Assembly (NCBI RefSeq): GCF_000247815.1
Contig: NC_021678.1
Coordinates: 6,005,478 to 6,069,477, forward strand
Direction of reading: 5' to 3'
Length of the DNA: 64,000 nt
DNA from: Ficedula albicollis
Lineage: Eukaryota > Chordata > Aves > Passeriformes > Muscicapidae
Shown here: one piece after another, positions 54,739 to 64,000 of the stretch
How the letters are laid out: each line of letters starts with the position of its first letter
How positions within the stretch are numbered: the stretch's first letter is position 1
Notes under the pieces: generated by a model
Databases searched by the model: none
What the model saw: only the letters and a program-made list of their open reading frames with translations
What the model was told of the DNA's origin: nothing
Made by a program: the position numbers and the translations under genes

Positions 54739-57700
54739 CTGCATACACGTATATATAGGAATGCAATTTTAAAAAATGTTTATTTCATTAATGTCAGTAA
54801 CTTATCTAAATAACATTTTTATATTGAGGAGGTATGCAAGGAATTAATTTAACAAATGCAAAAAATGTAAGACAGCTGTAATTATAAGGCAGTAACACAA
54901 TATCTTAACACATCCTCACTAGAGAAGAGCTGGGCAGATACATGGAACATAGTATTTTTATCATAAATTCATACAGCAATACATCGACACATTATGTGCT
55001 GCACAAGATTAAATTAACTTGCAAATAAAAACAACAGAGATTTAAAGGTGCAAAAGAATCCATGAATCTAAATTTGACCAACATAATACTGCATTGCACA
55101 ATAATTAAATGTTAAAATTAACTTTCTCCTAAACATATTATAAGAATACACACATATTACTATGCTATTTGCTCTCCACCATATACTTGATTGCACTTTC
55201 AAATTAGCTGTTTACACTCTCTCCTTCCCCTAGCCAAACAAAATTCCAAGACGTTTGTTGCAACAGAATGATATACAAGGATCTCACACTACTGTTCCTA
55301 GGAAAGATGTTTTAGAGGATAACAAACTGAGCATGAACTAACAACGCAATGGTCTTAGAAAAAATAGGAATATTTGATGATATTTTATTTTGTGTTGTCA
55401 TTGACAAAAAAAGAAATTTCTGTAAGAAATCTATGAAATGCAAAAAACAGTAGAAAAAATCCCCTAAAACTGTTTCACAATAGAATACACAGATGACAAA
55501 GTGAGGTGTGAGATGAGGCAGCCTCTTCAGAGAATGGCATGGGAACAAGGGACAATGGTCATGGGATAGTTCTCCAGTTGAAAGGGATCCACAGTGGGGC
55601 AGCATAAGGAAAAATATTCCACTATGAAAATATTTAAGCATTAAAATAGATAACTCAGAAAGGCAGAAGACGAAAATATTAAAGCATTAAAATAGGTAAC
55701 TCAGAAAGGCAGAAGAATCTTCATCCTTTGAAAATATTTAAGCATTAAAATAGATAACTCAGAAAGGCAGAAGAATCTTCATCCTTGCAGGCTTTCAAGA
55801 CCACACTGGACGAAGCCCTCCTGGGCACTGGGTGCTGGCTCAGCTCTGATCAAGCAGCTGAACCAGTCCCAAAATGTCTTCCAGCCCCCTGCTGGGAGTC
55901 TGCCTCTCCTGACCACATGAACATCTGTAACAATTTGCTTGTAGCAGGTAGACTTGTACATCTGCAGGACCCAGGATTTAGAGAAGTGCAGCAAGGCAAA
56001 GCTTGCATAACCCTATTTCAGCTCACACAGGGAGAGTGAAGCAGAATTCCTGACACACTGATTTTTTAGCTTGACCAGAACAGCTCTGAGCTGACAGCAA
56101 TTCACTCCAGCGCTGGTCAAGGAGAGCCCCCAAATGAAGCTACACTACTCCCCCTGCTGCTGCAGAGCTACAAGATGTACTGAAATCCTGGGACTAGCTG
56201 AAGAACCACAGTCAGGAGGGACAAACCAAGACTGAGAGCAACAAACAAAATTCATTCAGTGGACAGACCATTCTTCCCCTCTCCAATTAAGTACTAGAGC
56301 ACTTTCACATATATTTCGATACGAAAAATTATTGTTCCCAACTATAAACAAGTCAGTCTCAGATACAATGTCTCATCAGAACAGGAAGGGAATAAACGAA
56401 GGCTTCGGTCACATAGTTAAAAACATGACGTTAGCTTGCTTTTATTAGCAGTAATTTACACAGCATAAAAAAAATACTCCCACAGTCAGTAATGCTGCTA
56501 TAATTGAAGTTGCAGGGAAAAAAACAATAGCACCACATGCTAATACACAATTATTGAAAGACATATTTCAATAAGTAGAAAAAATATAAATGCTTTCCTG
56601 AAGTGATGTTAGAACATGAGATTCTTTAGAAGCTGTGGGAGCCGAATTAAATGATTAACCGATATTGATATTTTGAAAACTGAATTAATACTCCTCCCTC
56701 ACTTTCTCTTAGAGTGTTCAATATATAGAATACCTTAGTAATTATAGTGATCACCACTATATAAAATACATATTACTGCTCAGTCAGTCAACATCTACTG
56801 GGCATAATTATTAGTAAGGGAAAATTCTAATATTTTACAAGTTGCAGTTTAAACTGAAGAGATAGGCAGCTGCTGTAATTCAGTCTTGCAGATTAGGCTC
56901 CATAATCTGCACATCAAACCACAACAGTACAGGGCAAGGTGAACGCTTCCTAGGAACCATTTCATCACGTGGAGCCTGGAACAACATTCCCAGCAGCAAC
57001 ATTCCCACCAATCTATTACTGGTTTTGTTAATGCTTGGGATAAGGATGGGGTTGGGGTACCACTGTCCACTATACCAAGCAAAGGGATCATATAAAAAGA
57101 AATACTGTTACAAATTACAGATGAGGAATTATGGGAGAGAAAGCACATTATTTTTTTTTTAATCAGCAATGTTTCTGTAATTTAAGAACACATTGAAGGT
57201 CCATAAATCATTTAAACAATTCTGTTATGGACAGTTTCTGTTTGGGCTGAACCGACACACACCCCCCTGACTAAAAGCTTACAATTATTTTGATTGATTA
57301 CTTTTGCCTCTTGATTGATATCTTTAACCATACTGGAAATACCGGGAGATTATTTTTATATGTATTCACTGGTGTCAAAGAACTTACTGTTCATTTTAGT
57401 GTTAACTGCAGTGACTGACTCACTGAGGTAATCCAAGGTGAGTTAATTCTAGTAACGCTGTCTTCATGTGTCACGAAAAAAACTCCTGAAACCAATCCTA
57501 CCAATGCCCACTCCCATCAGCAGACAGCCTATTTAAACATAGGCTGCTACTAGAGCATTGTTTGTTACTGTTTTATTTTCCTTTGTAGGATTTTTAGCTG
57601 TTCTGAATGCATAATATGTTTCTGGCTGTTCAATACATTACTCCAAATGCTCTGGGCACCCCTTGTTAACAGCATCAAAACAAAATACCAAACCAGACAT

Positions 57701-60066
57701 TCTAAAACAAAACAGTAAGATCTTCCTAAATCTCTCAGCCAATGTTCACAAACCACCATGAAGCAGGAAACAGCAACAGCAGAGTGATACAGTTAAACAG
57801 CAAATTGCAAAAAACTCTGTGTTTACATGGATGGGGAAGAACTCTCAAAACACCAAACCCGTACTGAGTCAACCCTGGCCAGGAAAAAAGCTCCACTACC
57901 TGCAGTTTTGGTGAGGGCCCTTCCTGAGTGGCCAAATCTTGAAACACAGCAACTGAAACGAGCACCAGCATTCCTGAAGGAAAAATAAGCCTGTCCTTTG
58001 GGATGAGCACTCTGCAGTGGTTGATCATTGTGTTTGCATTTGTTTGACAATACAACACTATGTTTTGCAAATCACAGCTTCCAAAAATATACACACCAAG
58101 GAAAAGCTTACCAAATCTCATCAACTGTAGCAAATACTCAAAGCATAAGGAACCCAGACCCTGCTGTCCTCACCCTACAAGGGAAATCAGACTGGACTCA
58201 ACCTTCCAGTAGCTCATGTAAAGCAAACTCATGCCTGGGCTGACAGCAGGGCAGATGTACCCTGGAAGAGTGTTGCATATCAGTTACAACTTTAATCAAT
58301 GTGGGAATGAAAAAAACCCAACCAAACTACAACAAAAACACAGGCTGTTATTTGTCTTATTATACACATTTTGTTATCAAACTGTCAAACGCTCCAGTAG
58401 TGGCAGAAAATCCTGAAGCTTCCTACATAGATAGTTAAGGCAGAAACAGAAACACATGCCCTGTTTCTGTTTGTTTTTAAAAGGCCCCACTCGTCTGCTC
58501 CAACAATAGGAAATCAATAGTTTCTGGTTTTAGTCATAAAAATTTCTTTTGTCATCAAACAAATGAGGAAATAAAAATAGCAGCACTAGTTTCAACTACC
58601 TTCAAAAGGGAAATACGCAGATGCGTCAAATGCAAAAGACAAAACCAATAGGCAAAAAAAGCTTTCAAGGACAATTATAAACAGGATAGTGTCCTTTTAA
58701 TAACAAAATAGGTTTCAAAAATTTCACAGTCCAAATATCAAGATTTATGGTTGATCAAATGTATAATGACATTGCATTTTACTGATGTTTTCACAGCTGC
58801 AGACCACTTATGAGAAAAAATGTGGTTAAAAATAAAGCAGCAGCTAGACTTGCTAAGATCAGTATTCAGATTTTCTAACTGACCTTCTGCTGAAAGTCAT
58901 TATAAGTCAGAACAATTATAAAAATATTAAATTTAAATCAAAAGGAATTATCTCAAAATGTAAGGAATTACTAAAAACCAGTGCCAGAATAGTGTTTCCT
59001 ACACCTTACATATGGACCATACTAAAATACCTTCAGCGAAAACTTGACACCATAGAATGTGATTCATAAAAACACAGAATTCCACAGGGTTTCCAATAAA
59101 AATAAATCATAAATGATAGACACAAATATCACAAGGGTAAGCTACTGTGTGTCGAACAACTTCAATACATAAGGACCAGAAAACGTGAAAAAAATGTTCA
59201 CTGAATTCCTCTAAAGATTATTTTTATAAAGCAAAGAACTAAAAACTACAAAAATTTCAGTGGTGCATTTCAAACAGATGTACAATATATTTTTGACAGC
59301 CTGTCATTTCCCATAGAGCACAACCTGTATCCTTTTACTGTGATCTGACTGCATTACCCCAGTGTTACGCTGCTCCAACTGCCAAAATATTTACGGAGAG
59401 CACTAACGGAGTACTCTGTGAAAGACACATATATTTTTCATAAAGCATTTAGAATACTTAATAACACATTTCACATGGAAGAGGGCTAATTTATTTAAGG
59501 AAACCTAAATGGTAAGGTTTTGCACTGACAAAGACACAACCACGACACTGGCTGAAGCCGCTTCATCATTCCCACAACAGTCACAGCAACTTCTCAGCCA
59601 GTGGAGACAACAAAGCAGCTCAACCAGAAGAAAGTTATCTTGTAGTAGCTACAACTACACAGACAGGCTTGAGGGAGGAATTCTGAGTTGATGCAACACC
59701 TCATGCATTCTTCGGAGGAATAAATTTTATTCTTATATCTCTTGTCATGCCGCATGAGATGAGCTGCCTGTCAGAAACCACACCTCAGTCAACCAAGCCA
59801 AAAAAGGAAACGGGAAAAAAACAAAGAGGAGGCCAAAAACAAGCAAATAAAGCAAATATTAATGCAAGCACAGTAGATTTGTAAAATCCTCCAGAGTGCT
59901 TCAGCTACCTAAAGCAATGAAAGGTGAGAAATACAACTGTGATATTGCTGGAAGGAAAGTGTAAGCTTGCTTCTACTCCACCAAGTGCTCTATAAAAGGA
60001 AACCACAAGCCTTCCCCTCAACAATCAAAAATTAGGAGACTCCTATCACCACAAAAAAGCCAACTA
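54739..60066 (-). other. CABCOCO1 intron 1, lower part
   Basis: This is AT-rich intronic sequence. Apart from the triplicated unit at 55626-55786 I see no exon, RNA gene or recognisable transposon. Open frames here (for example 55312-55641 and 57735-58133, both minus) are short, lack conserved motifs and have no convincing splice context. The stretch at 55787-56040 is relatively GC-rich and could be a decayed repeat. Confidence 0.5.
55626..55786. repeat. Three-copy tandem repeat, unit about 46-58 bases
   Basis: Copies lie at 55626-55671, 55672-55729 and 55730-55786. Each contains GCATTAAAATAG followed by TAACTCAGAAAGGCAGAAGA. Copies 2 and 3 also share the tail ATCTTCATCCTT, which copy 1 lacks. 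Copies 2 and 3 differ at only a few bases, so the expansion is recent. Confidence 0.9.
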
Positions 60067-60891
60067 TGGTGGTTTAACCCAGGCTGGATGCCAGATCAGA
60101 CCATGGCCTCTCCATCAGCCCTCTCCTCAGCTAAACAGGGGAGAGGAAACATAACAAAAGACTTATGGGGAAAGATGAGGACAGGGAAAGGTCACTGACC
60201 TATTACTGTCATGAGAAAAATAATTCATTACCAATGAAATCAGAGTAGAATGATGCAAAACAAAAATTATATTTCAAAATACCTTTTCCCCACCCCTCCT
60301 CTCTTCCCAGGCTCAACTCCACTCCCAATTTTGTCTACCTCCTCCCCCCAGGAGTACAGGGAATGGGGTAGAGCGCTTGTAGTCATTTCATCACATGCTG
60401 TGTCTGACCCTGCTGCCTCTTAACAGGGAAGACTCCTCACACTCTAACCCTTCTCCAGCATAGGTCCCTCCCATGAGGGAATCTTCCATGAACTGCTCCA
60501 ACATGGGTGCCTCCTCCACCGTGACCTCCATGGGCCCCAGGGGCACAGCTGTGTCATCATGGGCTGCAGGTGGGGATCTGCTCTAGCACCTGGAGCACCT
60601 CCTGCCTCTCCTTCTCTGCTGGCCTTGATGCTTGCAGGATTGTTGCTCTCCTGTATTCTCACCCCCCTCTTCCATCTGCTGTTGTATGGTTTCCCTCTTC
60701 CCCTTCCTAAATCTGTTATCCCATTGTTGCTATCCCTGTCTCTGGTGAGGTCAGCCTTGGCCAGCATGGGTTTGTCCTGGAGCTAGCTGGCATTGGCTCT
60801 AATGGACATTGGAAAAGCTTCCAGTGGCTTCTCACAGAAACCACTCCTGTAGTTCCCTACTACCAAAGCCTTGCCACACAAACCCAACACA
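60067..60891 (-). mobile_element. LTR of an avian endogenous retrovirus (apparently solitary), minus orientation
   Basis: The element of about 825 bases runs, on the minus strand, from TGTGTTGGGTTTGTGTGGC to CCAGCCTGGGTTAAACCACCA, which gives TG...CA ends. Internal blocks match my memory of an abundant bird ERV LTR: a GCCAAGGCTGACCTCACC-type block, a purine-rich GGGAGGAGGTAGAC segment, and a terminal segment near TGGCATCCAGCC. No retroviral coding sequence (gag, pol or env) is visible on either side, so it is best read as a solitary LTR. I found no clear target-site duplication. The exact subfamily is not assigned. Confidence 0.75.
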
Positions 60892-61143
60892 CCAAAAAAT
60901 AACCACGCATTTATAAAGGGAAGTCCATAACCGAGTGAAGCCCAGCAAGGAGGTGGGAGGTCAGAGGGGGATGAGGCACCCACCAGCAGCAGCTGCGGGT
61001 GAGGTGAGAGGGGTGAGGGACAGACCCAGCTGCGCTGTGCTAGCCCAGACTCCACAGTGTCTGCTGGGGGAACTAGGGCTCTCCAGGGCTGGCAGTGCCT
61101 CTCCATTAACAGCCTGGGGGATGACAGCGACACAGGTGCATTT

Positions 61144-61180
61144 TTATATATACATATATATATATTTACACACACACACA
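61144..61180. repeat. Compound (TA)n/(CA)n microsatellite
   Basis: An alternating TA tract with two interruptions passes directly into six CA units. It lies in intron 1 of CABCOCO1 and is likely to vary in length between individuals. Confidence 0.9.
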
Positions 61181-61216
61181 GAATTTTTAACACGACACCC
61201 TTTTCTACACAAAATA

Positions 61217-61283
61217 ACAGACTAGTTACGGTTGGCAGGGACCTCTGAAAATGACAGACTAGTTACGGTTGGCAGGGACCTCT
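61217..61283. repeat. 31-base direct duplication at the CR1 3' end
   Basis: Positions 61217-61247 and 61253-61283 carry the same sequence, ACAGACTAGTTACGG followed by TTGGCAGGGACCTCTG, separated by five bases. The unit overlaps the CR1 3' terminus, so the terminus has been locally duplicated. Confidence 0.85.
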
Positions 61284-61673
61284 GGAGGTAATCCAGTCCG
61301 AGACAGGGTCACCCAGAGCAGGTGACAAAGGAACGCGTCCAGGTGATTTGGAATTTCTCCAAATGTCTCTCCCTCCAGAGATGGAGACTCCACAACTTTC
61401 TTGGGCAGCCCCTTCCAGTGCTCTGCCACCCTCAAGATGTTCTTCCTCATATTGAGGTGGAAACTGCTCTGTTAGGGTTTATGGCCATTGCTCTTCATCC
61501 TGTTACCGGGCACTACCAAAAAGAGACTGGCACCATCCTCCTGACTATGAGACATTTAAATATATTGATGAGACCTCCTCTCAATCTCCTCCAGACTAAA
61601 CAAGCCCAGCTGCTGCAGTCTCTCGTCACAAGCAAGACACTGGAGACCCCTCAGCACCCCTGTGGGCCCTTAG
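61248..61673 (-). mobile_element. CR1 LINE 3' fragment, minus orientation, in intron 1
   Basis: The plus strand reads as the reverse complement of the CR1 3' region. The recognisable blocks are GGCAGGGACCTCTGGAG, then GGTCACCCAGAGCAGG, GGAACGCGTCCAGG, TTCCAGTGCTCTGCCACCCT, TTCTTCCTCATATTGAGGTG and, further on, GAGACCTCCTCTCAATCTCC. CR1 is the dominant LINE of bird genomes and is usually 5' truncated, as here. The 3' end faces lower coordinates and is preceded by a 31-base duplication. The copy ends before the CpG island. It is not expected to be active. Confidence 0.85.
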
Positions 61674-61725
61674 CTGCAGCTCAGCACGGACAATTTAACA
61701 CAAAACACCCCAATCCCAACGGTAC

Positions 61726-63275
<1,550 letters not shown>

Positions 63276-63863
63276 CTTATTTTAATTGAATTTGTAACAG
63301 TAGTCAGCTAAAACTACGTCGAAACATTGTTTCTGTCTGCTTTGTATTACATGCAGCAGCACTAATTCAGAGTAATAGCAATTACCTGCAAGATCAAATA
63401 AAATGCAAGCATTTGGTAGGTGAACAGGAATGAGAACAAAGAAAGAGCTAATTTTGCAAAGTTTATGGGTGTGCTGAGGAAGCTGGTACGACAACAACTT
63501 CTTTGCAGTGCCCCACATAAAGCAAGGGCCCCCCGGGATTTTCTGCAGCGGTTTGAAGCTCTGCCACTGCTTCGGAGCAGTTTGCCACCTTCAGAAGGTT
63601 GTCATCCTCAGTTTCCTAAAATGTGCAAATCACAAAGTACAGTACCTTTGTCCTAGCTGGGACACAAGAGACAAGCACATGCCCATTTCCCACTAAGATT
63701 GTGATGTACAGTACGAGATTCAACATGCCTGCAGCTCCTTTTCCGCTCAAACACCCTGACCCTCACTGACTCAGGTAGACCAATCGTTCTTCCAAAAGGA
63801 CTCAGAAGTCTTTGAGCTTCACAGAGCTGGATCCTGCAGTGTTTTATAGAATTATTCACAGTA
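63276..63863. other. Upstream flank of the CpG island, no gene recognised
   Basis: Composition returns to AT-rich immediately after the island. Short frames on both strands overlap one another and have no recognisable motif. Conserved gene order in vertebrates, as I recall it, would put TMEM26 farther on this side, but nothing of it is visible here. Confidence 0.45.
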
Positions 63864-63921
63864 TTTTAAAGAAATAGAGCCCATACTGTGAATTTTAAAG
63901 AAATAGAGCCCACACTGTGAA
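63864..63921. repeat. Two-copy 29-base tandem duplication
   Basis: Copies at 63864-63892 and 63893-63921 share TTTTAAAGAAATAGAGCCCA and CTGTGAA, with one T/C difference. Confidence 0.92.
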
Positions 63922-64000
63922 TTCCTATAATTTGTACTGTGCTCTGTGGCTGATGGCTGTACAGCTGTGTTACTGCCGCTTTTACAGTGTATATGAATCT

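Overview
The window looks like a bird chromosome. It is AT-rich, mostly non-coding vertebrate DNA. It carries CR1 LINE copies with the avian 3' tail and one LTR of a bird endogenous retrovirus, and its coding sequence is split into small exons with consensus splice sites. There are no operons, ribosome binding sites or prokaryotic features. Nearly all long open frames are chance frames or artefacts of homopolymer G.

One gene can be read with confidence. It lies on the minus strand and runs from a CpG-island promoter near 63.2 kb down to at least 43.6 kb. Four exons (54109-54738, 51055-51224, 47864-48008, 43618-43690) have good splice sites, join in compatible phase and encode one continuous protein. 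I recognise it as the CABCOCO1 (formerly C10orf107) family, a ciliary/sperm-tail associated protein. Exon 1 is inferred: its donor at 61725/61726 fits the phase, but its body is hidden in a G run. Two further phase-0 exons (11389-11448 and 10932-11045) are plausible C-terminal exons, and two microexons (21615-21653, 4166-4192) are weak candidates.

Four uninterrupted runs of G (814, 980, 502 and 1452 bases, all on the plus strand) are the most striking feature. The 502-base run sits inside CABCOCO1 exon 2, exactly where the flanking coding repeat predicts GGG. The 980-base run replaces the middle of a CR1 element at a place where CR1 normally has a short G run. The 1452-base run fills the CpG island. 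Together these points argue for assembly or gap-filling artefacts rather than biology. The polyglycine and polyproline reading frames they create are not genes.

Layout: 1-10.9 kb is distal sequence with an unidentified CpG-rich open frame at 1110-1619 (minus) and an old CR1/L3-like relic near 3.5 kb. 10.9-11.4 kb holds the candidate C-terminal exons. 11.4-43.6 kb is a very long intron or intergenic stretch with many short tandem duplications and two G runs. 43.6-54.7 kb holds the core CABCOCO1 exons. 54.7-61.7 kb is intron 1, with an LTR and a CR1 fragment. 61.7-63.3 kb is the CpG island. 63.3-64 kb is upstream flank. More than ten short two- or three-copy tandem duplications are scattered through the window.
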